Shown piece after piece: positions 37,901 to 48,435 of a stretch of 64,000 nucleotides of DNA. Under the pieces are notes generated by a model. The model searched no databases. It was given only the letters and a program-made list of their open reading frames with translations, and was not told the origin of the DNA. Made by a program: the position numbers and the translations under genes. The stretch is from CAWDAQ01 sp963800325 (lineage in GTDB: Bacteria; Actinomycetota; Actinomycetes; Actinomycetales; Dermatophilaceae), in NCBI GenBank assembly GCA_963800325.1, contig CAWDAQ010000003.1, positions 186,001-250,000 of the forward strand, written 5' to 3'. Each line of letters begins with the position of its first letter. Within the stretch, counting starts at the first letter, position 1.

Positions 37901-39706
37901 TCACGTCCCGGGGACGGCGAGGTCGCTGCCGACCGGGGCGGTGAGCCACGTCTGCCCGGCGCGGAGGACGACCTGGTCGTCCCCGGTGACCACGGCCAGG
38001 CCCCGCTCGCCGCCGGTCGTCGTGATCGACGCCGCGTCGGGAACCTCGCTCAGGGACTCCCGCTCGCCGCCGACGTCGATGAGGTAGGGACGGAGCCTGT
38101 CCTCGGCGCCCATCCGGCCGAGGACGGCCACCCGCGTCGTCGAGATCCACGTCACGTCCGCGGCCCGCGTCAGGTACGGCGCGACGTCGTGCCCGGCCGG
38201 CGACAGCCCGGACGGCACCCCGTTGGGCCGGCGGACGATCCCGCTCACCTGGACCGCGAGGTCGCCGCCGTCGGCGTCGGTGGACAGGACCGCGACGCGC
38301 TGGCCGTCCGGGGAGACCCGGACCGCGACCACGTCCCGGCCGACGAGCCACCGCACCCGGATCGGGATGGGCCGCGAACGTGCCCTGTCGGCGGGGTCGG
38401 CGGCGGTGTTGACCGCCCAGAGGTGCACCTGGGAGTAGGCGCCGGTCCCCCGCCCGCCGATCCAGAGGATGTCGTGCCGGTCGTAGCTGGGGCGGGTGAG
38501 GTCCGTCGCGAAGAACGGAACCTCGATGACCCGGTCGTGGCGCCACCGGGCGAGCTCGGAGCCGTCCGGGCCGACGGCCGCGATCTCCTCGCCGCTGCGG
38601 GACTCGGCCAGCCCGGACCACTCCTGCGAGACGTCCGGGAAGGGCGTGCGGACGTCGGTGAGCCCGTCGTCGCCCGGGGAGAGGATGCGGGGCACGGCCA
38701 GCGGCAGCACCCGGTCCCCGACCCGCAGGACGGGCTTGGCGTCCGGCGCGGGTGGCTCGAGGCTCATCCCGAACTCCGCGACCGACGACACCGGCCCGGC
38801 GACGTCGGGGAGGCTGAGCGCGGCCCCCTCGACGGTGACGGTCACCGAGGAGACGTCGGAGGCCTGGGTGAGGGTCGCGACGAGCTGGGCCCAGATGTTC
38901 TTGCGCGCCGTCGGGTCCGGCGGCAGCCCGGCGGCGGCCAGGTCGACGGTCGCGACCCCCCGGACGACCGGGACGGCGTCGACGGTGAGGGTCACCCCGG
39001 TCGCGAGGCTGCTCTGGGCGGCCCCGGCGAGGTACGTCGGGACCGGGTCGAGCGAGGCGCGCGCGAGGCGGGTCGCCTGCTTGTCCAGCGGCAGCCAGCG
39101 GACGTCCGGGACGAGCACGCTGGAGCCGACCGCGACGTAGTAGATGTTGAACGACCGGAACAGCCGGTTGATGACCGAGGAGTCGAGCCAGCGGCCGAAG
39201 CCGTCCGGCAGGCTGTCGATGCGCCACTGGCCGTGGCGCTGGACGACCCCGATGCGCGCCCCCTTCGTCGCGTCCGGGGCGGCGTAGGAGTACCGACCGT
39301 GGCCGTCGATGGTCGCGGTGACCGGCGCGGAGACCCGGTAGGCCGAGCGGTCCTTGCCGACCCGGTCGACGCGCGGCTCCCCGCCCATCACCGTCGTGCC
39401 CGCGTCGGGGTCCCACATCGGGGCGAGGTCGTCGGTGAGGAAGGACCGGGCCACCGACATCTGGCCCTGGCTCGCGGCCCCGGCCCGGAGGAACCCGCGG
39501 ATGATCTCCTCCGGGCTCGCTCCGGGCTCGGGACCGGGAGGCAGCACGGTGACCGGGTTGCCCGACGAGCCGCCGACCTCGAGGCCCTGCCGCACCGGGC
39601 CGTCGGTCTGCAGCCCGACGCACCCGCCGAGCAGGAGGACGCCGATGCCGAGGAGGGCGAGCAGGAGCGCACGGCCGCCGCGGCGACCCGGACCGGGAGC
39701 CGTCAC
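37901..39706 (-). CDS. lpqB: Lipoprotein LpqB (MtrB-associated)
   Basis: A 601-aa lipoprotein that in mycobacteria interacts with the sensor MtrB and modulates MtrA activity. The signal peptide ends in a lipobox LLLGGC (Cys29). The N-terminal GerMN-type region (GARIGVVQRHGQWRIDSLPD, FNIYYVAVGSSVLVPDVRWL) is followed by a beta-propeller-like domain (VRVSPDGQRVAVLSTDADGG, AADVTWISTTRVAVLG). GTG 39706 overlaps the mtrB stop by GTGA. Completes the conserved mtrA-mtrB-lpqB operon. Confidence 0.94.
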   Translation of the reverse strand: MTAPGPGRRGGRALLLALLGIGVLLLGGCVGLQTDGPVRQGLEVGGSSGNPVTVLPPGPEPGASPEEIIRGFLRAGAASQGQMSVARSFLTDDLAPMWDPDAGTTVMGGEPRVDRVGKDRSAYRVSAPVTATIDGHGRYSYAAPDATKGARIGVVQRHGQWRIDSLPDGFGRWLDSSVINRLFRSFNIYYVAVGSSVLVPDVRWLPLDKQATRLARASLDPVPTYLAGAAQSSLATGVTLTVDAVPVVRGVATVDLAAAGLPPDPTARKNIWAQLVATLTQASDVSSVTVTVEGAALSLPDVAGPVSSVAEFGMSLEPPAPDAKPVLRVGDRVLPLAVPRILSPGDDGLTDVRTPFPDVSQEWSGLAESRSGEEIAAVGPDGSELARWRHDRVIEVPFFATDLTRPSYDRHDILWIGGRGTGAYSQVHLWAVNTAADPADRARSRPIPIRVRWLVGRDVVAVRVSPDGQRVAVLSTDADGGDLAVQVSGIVRRPNGVPSGLSPAGHDVAPYLTRAADVTWISTTRVAVLGRMGAEDRLRPYLIDVGGERESLSEVPDAASITTTGGERGLAVVTGDDQVVLRAGQTWLTAPVGSDLAVPGT

Positions 39707-41559
39707 GACGTGCCGCCCCCGCCGGGCACCCGCAGCGGCGGCTCGACCGGCTCGCCGGTCCCGGCCGACTCGCCGTCCGTGCTCGCCACCACCGGCGGCT
39801 CGTGCCGGTCGCGGTCCTCCTCGCCCGCCCCGGGCCGGGTCTGCACGCCCGGCAGCCCGGGCAGACCCGGGGAGAGCGGCACCGGTGAGATGTCGATGGG
39901 GACCTCGGGGGACCTCGGCAGCGTGAGTCGGAACCGGGAGCCGGTGCCGGGCTCGCCCCACGCCTGCAGCCACCCGTGGTGCAACCGCGCGTCCTCGAGC
40001 GAGATCGCGAGGCCGAGCCCGGTCCCGCCGGTGGTGCGGGTGCGGGCCGGGTCGGCCCGCCAGAACCGGTTGAACACCAGCGAGGACTCCCCCGGCCGCA
40101 GCCCGACCCCGTGGTCGATGACGACGACCCCGACGGCCTCCTCGTTCTGGTCGACGAGCACCTCGACCGGCTTCCCGTCGCCGTGCTCGACCGCGTTGAC
40201 GACGAGGTTGCGCACGACCCGCTCGATGCGCCGGGGGTCGATCAGCGCGACGCACGGGCCGCTCGGCGCGCGGACGGTGACCTCGCTGCCGCGTCGCTCG
40301 GCGATCGGGGCCGCGGAGTCGACGACCCGCTCGGAGAGCTCGACGAGGTCGACCTCGTCGCCGTCGACGACGGCCGCCCCGGCGTCGAACCGGCTGATCT
40401 CGAGCAGGTCGGCGAGCAGGTCCTCGAACCGGTCGACCTCGGTGTGGAGCAGCTCGGCCGACCGGGACACCGACGTCGGGAACTCGGCCCGCGCGTCGTG
40501 GATGAGGTCGGCCGCCATCCGGATCGTCGTCAACGGGGTCCGCAGCTCGTGGGAGACGTCGGAGACGAACCGCTGCTGCACCCGGGAGAGGTTCTCCAGC
40601 TGGCGGATCTGGGACTGGAGGTTGTCGGCCATGTCGTTGAAGGACTTGCCGAGCATGGCGAGGTCGTCCTCGCCGCGGGAGGACATCCGCTCGTTGAGGT
40701 TGCCGCCGCTCAGCCGCTGCGCGACCGCCGCGGCGCGGCGCACCGGGCTGACGACCTGCCGGGTCACCATCCACGCGACGGCGCCGACGAGGAGGACGAG
40801 GATGATGCCGCCGACGATGAACGAGCGCGAGAGCAGCTCCATCGTCGCCTGCTCGCGGTCCATCGGGTAGATGAAGTAGAGGTCGTACCGCCCGGCGACG
40901 GGGACCTCGACCTGGGAGCCGACGACGACCGCGGGCACGACCGAGCCGGCGGCGCCGGTGCTGCCCGGCGGCTCGGCGGTCCGGTCCGAGGGCAGCCGGA
41001 GCGCGATCAGCGTGGTCTGCTGGTGCCCGGGGTCGGCGGCGACCGCGGTGCGCAGGTCGCGGGGGATGATCGCCGGCGACACCCCGCCGGTGGCGACCTC
41101 GTCGAGCACGGTGGGGTTGGTGTTGTTCACCGAGCGGGTGAAGACGACGTAGCGGCTGTCCTCGGTGTTCGGGGCGGCGAGCTGACCGGTGACGGTGTTC
41201 CACGCGAACGCGCTGAGGTCGGCGGCGCTGCCCGTCTGGTCGGTGTCGTCGAAGTACTGCTGGGCGCGGGCCGTCAGCGCCCGGCTCTCGGCCTCCGCGG
41301 CGGCGACCCGGTCCTCCTGCAGGCCGCTGGAGATCTCCCTGACGAGGTAGAGCCCGAGGAACCCGACGACGAGACAGCCCAGGGCGACGGTCGTCGTGAC
41401 GACCCGGACGTGCAGCGAGGAGCGCCACGCGTGCCCGAGCCGGGCGGCGAGGCCCGCGACGAGGTCGGCGAGGCGACCGGCGGCCCGCCGCGCCCGGGAG
41501 CGGACCCGCTGCGTCGGCGGGGGCGCCTCGGGCTCGGGCACGGTCGGCGCCGGGCTCAT
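39703..41559 (-). CDS. mtrB: Sensor histidine kinase MtrB
   Basis: Membrane sensor kinase of the MtrAB system governing cell-wall metabolism and division. The 618-aa protein has two membrane helices (about 52-75 and 250-275) around an extracellular domain, a HAMP linker (VVSPVRRAAAVAQRLSGGNL), the H-box FVSDVSHELRTPLTTIR (His337), N-box VVRNLVVNAVEHG and G-boxes DHGVGL and TGGTGLGLAI. A Pro-rich tail follows. ATG 41559 is 2 nt after the mtrA stop. No other match is plausible given the neighbours. Confidence 0.96.
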   Translation of the reverse strand: MSPAPTVPEPEAPPPTQRVRSRARRAAGRLADLVAGLAARLGHAWRSSLHVRVVTTTVALGCLVVGFLGLYLVREISSGLQEDRVAAAEAESRALTARAQQYFDDTDQTGSAADLSAFAWNTVTGQLAAPNTEDSRYVVFTRSVNNTNPTVLDEVATGGVSPAIIPRDLRTAVAADPGHQQTTLIALRLPSDRTAEPPGSTGAAGSVVPAVVVGSQVEVPVAGRYDLYFIYPMDREQATMELLSRSFIVGGIILVLLVGAVAWMVTRQVVSPVRRAAAVAQRLSGGNLNERMSSRGEDDLAMLGKSFNDMADNLQSQIRQLENLSRVQQRFVSDVSHELRTPLTTIRMAADLIHDARAEFPTSVSRSAELLHTEVDRFEDLLADLLEISRFDAGAAVVDGDEVDLVELSERVVDSAAPIAERRGSEVTVRAPSGPCVALIDPRRIERVVRNLVVNAVEHGDGKPVEVLVDQNEEAVGVVVIDHGVGLRPGESSLVFNRFWRADPARTRTTGGTGLGLAISLEDARLHHGWLQAWGEPGTGSRFRLTLPRSPEVPIDISPVPLSPGLPGLPGVQTRPGAGEEDRDRHEPPVVASTDGESAGTGEPVEPPLRVPGGGGTS

Positions 41560-41561
41560 GG

Positions 41562-42239
41562 CTAGGAGGGGCCCGCCTTGTACCCCACGCCGCGGACGGT
41601 GACGACGATGCGCGGGTTCTCCGGGTCGTGCTCGATCTTGCTCCGCAGCCGCTGGACGTGGACGTTGACCAGCCGGGTGTCGCCCGCGTGCCGGTAGCCC
41701 CAGACCTGCTCGAGGAGGACCTCGCGGCTGAAGACCTGCCACGGCTTGCGGGCGAGGGCGACGAGGAGGTCGAACTCGAGCGGGGTCAGCGACAGCGGGA
41801 CGCCGTCCCGCTTGACCGAGTGCCCGGCGACGTCGATGACGAGGTCGCCGATCTCGAGACGCTCCGGCTCCGGCTCGTCGCCGCGGCGGAGCCGGGCGCG
41901 GACCCGCGCGATGAGCTCCTGCGGCTTGAACGGCTTGACGACGTAGTCGTCCGCGCCGGACTCGAGGCCGACGACGACGTCGACGGTGTCGGTCCGCGCG
42001 GTCAGCATGACGATCGGGACCCCGGACTCGGCCCGGATGCGCCGGCAGACCTCGAGGCCGTCGGTGCCCGGGAGCATGACGTCGAGGAGGACGACGTCGG
42101 GCCGGGAGTCCCGGAACGCCGCGAGCGCCTCCGAGCCGTCGGCGACGTGGGTGACCTCGAGGCCCTCGTTGCGCAGGACGATGCCGAGCATCTCGGCGAG
42201 CGCGAGGTCGTCGTCGACGATCAGGACGCGTCCCTTCAC
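41562..42239 (-). CDS. mtrA: DNA-binding response regulator MtrA
   Basis: OmpR-type response regulator of the MtrAB system, essential in M. tuberculosis. The 225-aa protein has a receiver domain (RVLIVDDDLALAEMLGIVLR, Asp53 in VVLLDVMLPGTDG, Lys in YVVKPFKPQEL) and a winged helix ending LVNVHVQRLRSKIEHDPENP and VRGVGYKAGPS, nearly as in mycobacteria. I use GTG 42239, which gives the family length; GGAAGGAC lies about 9-10 nt upstream. A longer in-frame ATG at 42296 would add 19 residues with no counterpart in M. tuberculosis MtrA. Confidence 0.96.
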   Translation of the reverse strand: MKGRVLIVDDDLALAEMLGIVLRNEGLEVTHVADGSEALAAFRDSRPDVVLLDVMLPGTDGLEVCRRIRAESGVPIVMLTARTDTVDVVVGLESGADDYVVKPFKPQELIARVRARLRRGDEPEPERLEIGDLVIDVAGHSVKRDGVPLSLTPLEFDLLVALARKPWQVFSREVLLEQVWGYRHAGDTRLVNVHVQRLRSKIEHDPENPRIVVTVRGVGYKAGPS

Positions 42240-42374
42240 CGCTACGGTGTCCTTCCAGGTCGGTCTGTCCAGGTCTCCCAGCATCATCACACACACACGT
42301 GAGCCGGCCGGGAGGCCGGACCGCGCGCCCGCCCTGCGGTGGCGCGGGGGCGGGCGCGGGTCCGGGGCGAGCGC

Positions 42375-43853
<1,479 letters not shown>

Positions 43854-44115
43854 GGCGAACTTCCTCGTGGTCGGTCGTGTGCGGACCCGGCGTCGCCCAT
43901 CTGGACGGTGGGGCAGCGCTCCCCGCTCACCGCGGGGGTGCCCTCGCGTGGGTCGTCACCCGCGCCGGCGCCCCCACTGTACCGGTCGACCTGCTTCGCC
44001 ACCGTGTCGCACGTCGCCCTCCGAGGTCGCTGCGGGCGGCGTGCCGGGGCCCGATCCCCTAGCGTGGGCGGGACGCCGCGCCCCCTCGGGGCGCCGAGAC
44101 CGACGAGGAGGAGCG
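43854..44115. other. ahcY upstream region, mutually exclusive hairpins
   Basis: A 262-nt gene-free stretch between divergent genes. On the ahcY side two hairpins share 43921-43926: one pairs 43921-43926 with 43932-43937, the other pairs about 43907-43913 with 43921-43927. On the plus side GAGGAGGAG serves the acidic-protein gene. No known riboswitch could be matched. Confidence 0.35.
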
Positions 44116-44424
44116 ATGAGCTCGACCGGATCCGGCAGCCCGGACGAGGGCCTGCACGTGGACGAGGACAAGTGGCAGGCCTGGGAGGAGGCCAAGTCCG
44201 ACTACGAGGACGACCCGGAGGGCATCGACACCTCCGGGGTGGGCGCCGCGGCGGTCTCCGGGGGGTCCAAGCACGAGATCGACCACGACGAGGCGCCGTC
44301 CGCGCACCACGAGGACGACGGCTCCGGCGGCTCCGACGGCGAGCACGGCTCCGACGGCTCCGACGGCTCCGACCACGAGGACGGCTCCGACGGCGACGAG
44401 GGGCGTGCCACGGACGTCGACTGA
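44116..44424 (+). CDS. Small acidic Ser/Gly/Asp-rich protein of unknown function
   Basis: A 102-aa very acidic, low-complexity protein I do not recognise. The first 40 residues are less biased (LHVDEDKWQAWEEAKSDYED) and could form a helix. The rest is disordered-looking with GSDGSDGSD and HEDDGSGGSDGEHG runs. There is no signal peptide. A GAGGAGGAG ribosome-binding site lies right before the ATG and a hairpin follows the stop, which argues that it is real. Function could be ion or protein binding, but nothing proves it. Confidence 0.6.
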   Translation: MSSTGSGSPDEGLHVDEDKWQAWEEAKSDYEDDPEGIDTSGVGAAAVSGGSKHEIDHDEAPSAHHEDDGSGGSDGEHGSDGSDGSDHEDGSDGDEGRATDVD

Positions 44425-44444
44425 GGGCCGACATCGACGGGCGA

Positions 44445-44486
44445 ACCACGCGGGCCCCGCGGCAGCTGCCGCCGGCCCCGCGTGGT
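44445..44486. terminator. Bidirectional hairpin between the acidic-protein gene and the CDF gene
   Basis: Outer arms 44445-44454 and 44477-44486 pair perfectly (10 bp), continuing inward through two mismatches to a GCGGC/GCCGC stem with an AGCT loop. Confidence 0.7.
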
Positions 44487-44504
44487 CCCGCCGCTGGGAG
44501 CCCC

Positions 44505-45488
44505 CTACGCCGGTGGCGGGGTCGTCTCCAGCGAGGAGCGGTCCCCGCCGTCGAGGCTGCGGATGTCCGGCTCGAGGTACATCACGAGGCTGAGGTCCGG
44601 GCACGCGGCCCGGGCGTTGGCCTCGGCCGCGTCGATCGCCTCGGCGACCTCGGAGGCGGTGTCGGTCGGGGTCACCTCGAGCTTGGCGGCGACGAGGAGC
44701 TCGTCGGGGCCGAGGTGCATCGTCTTGATGTGGATGACGCCGTCGATGCCCTCGGCGGCCTCGATCGAGGCGATGATCGTCCGCCGGGCGGCGCGGGTCG
44801 CGGACTCGCCGATGAGCAGGGACTTCATCTCGATGGCGAGGACCGTCGCGACGGCGATGAGCAGCAGTCCGATGAGCGCGCTGCCGAGGGCGTCGAAGAT
44901 CGCGTTGCCGGTCAGGAGGCTCAGCCCGACGCCGAGCAGGGCGAACGTGAGCCCGATGAGCGCGGCGGAGTCCTCGAGGAGGACGACCGGCAGCTCGGGC
45001 CCCTTGGCGCGGCGGATGAACTGTACCCACGTCCGGTCGCCGCGCTCCTTGTCGCCCTCCCTGACCGCGGTGCGCAACGAGCTGCCCTCGAAGACCATGC
45101 CCACGAGGAGGACGACGAGGGGGACCCACCACCACCGGCTCGAGAGGAGCTCGTCCTCCTGACCCTCGGCGAGCGCGTGCCACTTCTCGTAGGCCTCGAA
45201 GAGCGCGAACAGCCCACCGACGCTGAACAGGACGATCGCGACGACGAAGCCGTAGACGTAGCGCTCCCGGCCGTAGCCGAAGGGGTGCTCGGGTGTCGCG
45301 TCCTTCTGCGCGCGCTTCCCGCCGAGGATGAGAAGCCCCTGGTTGCCCGAGTCGGCCACCGAGTGGATCGACTCGGCGAGCATCGAGCTCGCTCCGGTGA
45401 GGAGGAAGGCGGCGAACTTCGTGATCGCGATCCCGACGTTCGCCAGCAGCGCGGCGATGACCGCCTTGTTCCCACCGTCGTCAGCCAT
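44505..45488 (-). CDS. Cation diffusion facilitator (CDF) transporter, ZnT9-like type
   Basis: A 327-aa CDF-family membrane transporter, probably moving Zn, Mn, Co or Fe out of the cytoplasm by proton antiport. Six membrane helices are apparent, the first reading ALLANVGIAITKFAAFLLTG. The TM2 metal site is SIHSVADSGNQ. In TM5 the usual HxxxD is replaced by LLEDSAALIG, as in the ZnT9/SLC30A9 group. A cytoplasmic dimerisation domain ends the protein. ATG 45488 has TACGCT 7 nt upstream. Confidence 0.9.
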   Translation of the reverse strand: MADDGGNKAVIAALLANVGIAITKFAAFLLTGASSMLAESIHSVADSGNQGLLILGGKRAQKDATPEHPFGYGRERYVYGFVVAIVLFSVGGLFALFEAYEKWHALAEGQEDELLSSRWWWVPLVVLLVGMVFEGSSLRTAVREGDKERGDRTWVQFIRRAKGPELPVVLLEDSAALIGLTFALLGVGLSLLTGNAIFDALGSALIGLLLIAVATVLAIEMKSLLIGESATRAARRTIIASIEAAEGIDGVIHIKTMHLGPDELLVAAKLEVTPTDTASEVAEAIDAAEANARAACPDLSLVMYLEPDIRSLDGGDRSSLETTPPPA

Positions 45489-45495
45489 GGGCGAC

Positions 45496-45501
45496 AGCGT
45501 A
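45496..45501 (-). promoter_or_regulatory. Putative leaderless -10 box (TACGCT) of the CDF gene
   Basis: TACGCT ends 7 nt before the ATG at 45488. Confidence 0.4.
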
Positions 45502-45570
45502 TGGGTCGCGCCGGGGGTGCGCGTGCCGGACCGGTCCCCCGGGCGTGGTGGGCGGACCGGCGGGAGTCCC

Positions 45571-46758
45571 TCAGGGCCCGGCGCGGTCGCGCAGGCGCGC
45601 GACGTGCGGCGCGGTCGAGGGGTCGAGGCCGAGCCCGAGCGCGAGGTAGGTCGCGGTGAAGTCGGTCAGGGCCATGAGGCCGGCGAGCCGGGTCAGGCCG
45701 GCTCCCGGCTCGGCGGTGACCTCCATGACCCGGACCCCGGCCTCGCGGGCCGCGTCGACGACGGCCTGGGCGAGGTTGTGCCGCTCGACCTCGGCGAGGT
45801 CGGGCGGGTCGTCGTCCTGGCGGGGCGGCAGGTCGCGCAGCATGAGCAGGCCGAGGGGCGAGGGGACCGGCCCGTCGAGGTAGGGGTCGGCGAAGATGTC
45901 GCGGCCGCCGTCGGGCGCCGGCGGGCGGGCGGTGCTGAACGGGCCGTCGAAGCAGGCCACGACCTGGGCCGCGGCGTCGGGGAGCTCGCCGCGGGTGGCC
46001 GGCAGCCGGGCGGTCCGGGCGAGCATCGTCGAGGCCCGGGTCGCGGCGACGCCGGTGAGGCTGCCGTCGCCGAGGACGACGGGGACGGTCTCGGCGAGGT
46101 CGGTCGCGAGGACCTTCGCGGGGTTGACGAAGGCCTCCGCCGAGGGGCGGCACGCCTCGGCCTGCTCGTCCAGCCGGTCCGCGACGTCGTCGAGGACCCG
46201 GGCGGGCAGGTCGACGACGTGGGCCGCGCCGGCCGCGAGGAGCACCGGGGTCAGCAGCGACCACAGCATCGAGCGGGAGGTGCGCCCGTCGGCGGGCACG
46301 GGGACGTGGACGCCGTGGGCGCGGGCCGCGACCTCGGCGAGCGGGGAGTCCGCGGCCCCGACCGTGAGCAGCGAGGCGCCCCGTCGGGCGGCCTCGGCGG
46401 CGAGACCCACCGGCCCGGCGGCGCGGCCGGACTGGGAGACCGCGATGACGAGGTCGAGCGGCCCGACCCACCCCGGCAACGGGAGGTTCCGGCGGTCGGC
46501 GACGACGACGGGCGAGGAGGGCTCGGCGAGCAGGTCGAGCACGTCGGCGACGATCCCGGACCCGCCGAGCGTCGCGACGAGCACCGCCCGGGGACGCTCG
46601 CCGTCGCTGACCAGGTCCACCCCCGCCTCGGCGGCGTGGACCTGCGCGGTGCGCACCTGCGCGCCGGCCGTCGCGAGGGCCCGCAGCGACCCGCGGGAGT
46701 CCAGCGCGGCCACCCGCTCCGGGTCGTCGATCCGGTCGGTGTCGAGGGCGGGCGCCAC
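45571..46758 (-). CDS. SIS-domain protein, bifunctional phosphoglucose/phosphomannose isomerase-like
   Basis: A 395-aa SIS-domain protein equivalent by position to Rv3256c. It begins ALDTDRIDDPERVAALDSRGS and has the SIS sugar-phosphate loops VLVATLGGSGIVADVLDLL and VIAVSQSGRAAGPVGLAAEA, then a C-terminal half like bifunctional PGI/PMI enzymes (AFVNPAKVLATDLAETVPVV). It likely supplies mannose phosphates with ManB, encoded just upstream, but isomerase activity is inferred. GTG 46758 begins 7 nt after the Trm112 gene. Confidence 0.85.
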   Translation of the reverse strand: MAPALDTDRIDDPERVAALDSRGSLRALATAGAQVRTAQVHAAEAGVDLVSDGERPRAVLVATLGGSGIVADVLDLLAEPSSPVVVADRRNLPLPGWVGPLDLVIAVSQSGRAAGPVGLAAEAARRGASLLTVGAADSPLAEVAARAHGVHVPVPADGRTSRSMLWSLLTPVLLAAGAAHVVDLPARVLDDVADRLDEQAEACRPSAEAFVNPAKVLATDLAETVPVVLGDGSLTGVAATRASTMLARTARLPATRGELPDAAAQVVACFDGPFSTARPPAPDGGRDIFADPYLDGPVPSPLGLLMLRDLPPRQDDDPPDLAEVERHNLAQAVVDAAREAGVRVMEVTAEPGAGLTRLAGLMALTDFTATYLALGLGLDPSTAPHVARLRDRAGP

Positions 46759-46765
46759 CGTCGTC

Positions 46766-46990
46766 TCAGCCCGGCCGGCGGGCCTCGTCGACGAGCAGGA
46801 CCGGGACGCCGTCGTCCACGCGGTACGCGAGCCCGCAGTCGTCGCCGGTGCAGACCAGCTCGGGCCCGGCGGGCCCCGCCTCGTCGCGAAGCTCGGCGCG
46901 GCAGGCGGGGCAGCGGAGGATCTCGCGCAGCCATGGCTCGATCGCGGGCACGGTGGGCAGCGGGGGCACGGTGTGCTCGGCGGGTGTCAC
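46766..46990 (-). CDS. Trm112 family zinc-ribbon protein
   Basis: A 74-aa Trm112-like protein. The core WLREILRCPACRAELRDE, then LVCTGDDCGLAYRVDDGVPV, places four Cys for a zinc ribbon and ends VLLVDEARRPG as in bacterial Trm112/YcaR proteins. In eukaryotes Trm112 activates methyltransferases; the bacterial role is mostly open. GTG 46990 overlaps the manB stop by 4 nt (GTGA), so it is coupled to manB. Confidence 0.88.
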   Translation of the reverse strand: MTPAEHTVPPLPTVPAIEPWLREILRCPACRAELRDEAGPAGPELVCTGDDCGLAYRVDDGVPVLLVDEARRPG

Positions 46991-48429
46991 GTGCCCGATC
47001 CTCTCACCACCGCCAGCACCGCGTCGCGCACGCGCGCCATCGTCGCCGGGTCGTCGGCCTCGACGTTGAGCCGCAGCAGCGGCTCGGTGTTCGAGGGACG
47101 CAGGTTGAACCACCACGTCGCGCCCTCGACGTCCTCGTGGACCGCGGTGAGCCCGTCGAGCTCGTCGACGGTGACACCCCGGGAGTCGGCCCAGGCCCGC
47201 ACGCGCGCGGTCGCCGCGGCGGCGTCCTCGACGACCGAGTTGACCTCGCCGGAGGCGCTGTAGCGCTCGACACCGGCCATGAGCTCGCTCAGCGGCGCCT
47301 GCTGGCCGCCGAGGGCGGCGAGCACGTGCAGCCCCGCGAGCATGCCGCTGTCGGCGAACCAGAAGTCGCGGAAGTAGTAGTGGGCGCTGTGCTCGCCCCC
47401 GAACACCGCGTCCGCCCGTGCCATCTCGGCCTTGATGTAGGAGTGCCCGACCCGGGTGCGCACCGGGACCGCTCCCTGCTCGGTGACGACCTCGGGCACC
47501 GCGCGGGAGGTGATGACGTTGTGGACGACCCGCACCCGCGAGGCGCTGGCGCCGGCGGCGACCTCCCGGGCGATCTCCCGCACCGCGACCATGGCGGTGA
47601 TCGCGCTCGGGCTGACCGGCTCACCCCGCTCGTCGACGACGAAGCAGCGGTCGGCGTCGCCGTCGAAGGCGAGCCCGATGTCGGCGCCGTGCTCGCGGAC
47701 CGCGGCCTGGAGGTCGACGAGGTTGGCCGGGTCGAGCGGGTTGGCCTCGTGGTTGGGGAAGGTCCCGTCGAGCTCGAAGTAGAGCGGGACGACCTTCAGC
47801 GGCAGCCCCGGCAGCCCGGCGGCGGTGTCGAGCACCGCCGGGACCGTGTGCCCGGCCATGCCGTTGCCGGCGTCGACGACCACGGTCAGGGGGCGGATCC
47901 CCGACAGGTCGACGAGGCCGCGCAGGAAGGCGGCGTAGTCGGCGAGCACGTCCCGCTCGGTGACGGTCCCGCGCTGCGCTCCGGCGACCGGCTCGGGTCC
48001 GTCCCCGGCGAGGATCGCGGCGGCCGTGTCGCGCACCTCCGCCAGGCCGGTGTCGAGGCTCACGGGGCGGGCCCCGGACCGGCAGAGCTTGATCCCGTTG
48101 TACCGGGCGGGGTTGTGGCTCGCGGTGAACATCGCCCCGGGGAGCCCGAGGGCGCCGCTGGCGTAGTAGAGCCCGTCGGTGCTGCACAGTCCGACGAGGA
48201 CGGCGTCGACCCCGGCGTCGGCGACGCCGTCGGCGAACGCGGCGACGAGCTCCGGCGACGAGGGGCGCATGTCGTGCCCGACGACGACCGACGTGGCGTC
48301 GTCGCCGGCGGCGACGAGGCGTGCGAACGCGGTCCCGAGGGCGCGGGCGACGTCGGCGTCGAGGTCGTCGGGGACGACGCCGCGGACGTCATAGGCCTTG
48401 ACGATGCCGGTCAGGGAGTGGGCCGCCAC
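46987..48429 (-). CDS. manB: Phosphomannomutase/phosphoglucomutase
   Basis: Alpha-D-phosphohexomutase interconverting mannose-6-phosphate and mannose-1-phosphate, feeding GDP-mannose for glycolipids and glycoproteins. The 480-aa protein has the catalytic serine loop MFTASHNPARYNGIK, the metal loop LAFDGDADRCFVVD, the sugar loop FGGEHSAHYYF and the phosphate loop LRPSNTEPLLRLNVE. GTG 48429 follows the DUF3499 gene by 6 nt and a GGAGGG site is seen 10 nt upstream. The order DUF3499-manB-SIS matches M. tuberculosis Rv3258c-Rv3256c. Confidence 0.95.
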   Translation of the reverse strand: MAAHSLTGIVKAYDVRGVVPDDLDADVARALGTAFARLVAAGDDATSVVVGHDMRPSSPELVAAFADGVADAGVDAVLVGLCSTDGLYYASGALGLPGAMFTASHNPARYNGIKLCRSGARPVSLDTGLAEVRDTAAAILAGDGPEPVAGAQRGTVTERDVLADYAAFLRGLVDLSGIRPLTVVVDAGNGMAGHTVPAVLDTAAGLPGLPLKVVPLYFELDGTFPNHEANPLDPANLVDLQAAVREHGADIGLAFDGDADRCFVVDERGEPVSPSAITAMVAVREIAREVAAGASASRVRVVHNVITSRAVPEVVTEQGAVPVRTRVGHSYIKAEMARADAVFGGEHSAHYYFRDFWFADSGMLAGLHVLAALGGQQAPLSELMAGVERYSASGEVNSVVEDAAAATARVRAWADSRGVTVDELDGLTAVHEDVEGATWWFNLRPSNTEPLLRLNVEADDPATMARVRDAVLAVVRGSGT

Positions 48430-48435
48430 GTCCGC

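Noticed and set aside
43905..43940. SAH riboswitch before ahcY (GAGCGCTGC core on the minus strand)
   Set aside because: The pseudoknot partner (GCGCTC) and the AGGCTC segment of the known SAH riboswitch are absent downstream.
44505..45488. Reading the CDF protein as inactive because the TM5 HxxxD is missing
   Set aside because: The ZnT9-like subgroup naturally has a Glu/Asp version at this place, so activity cannot be excluded.
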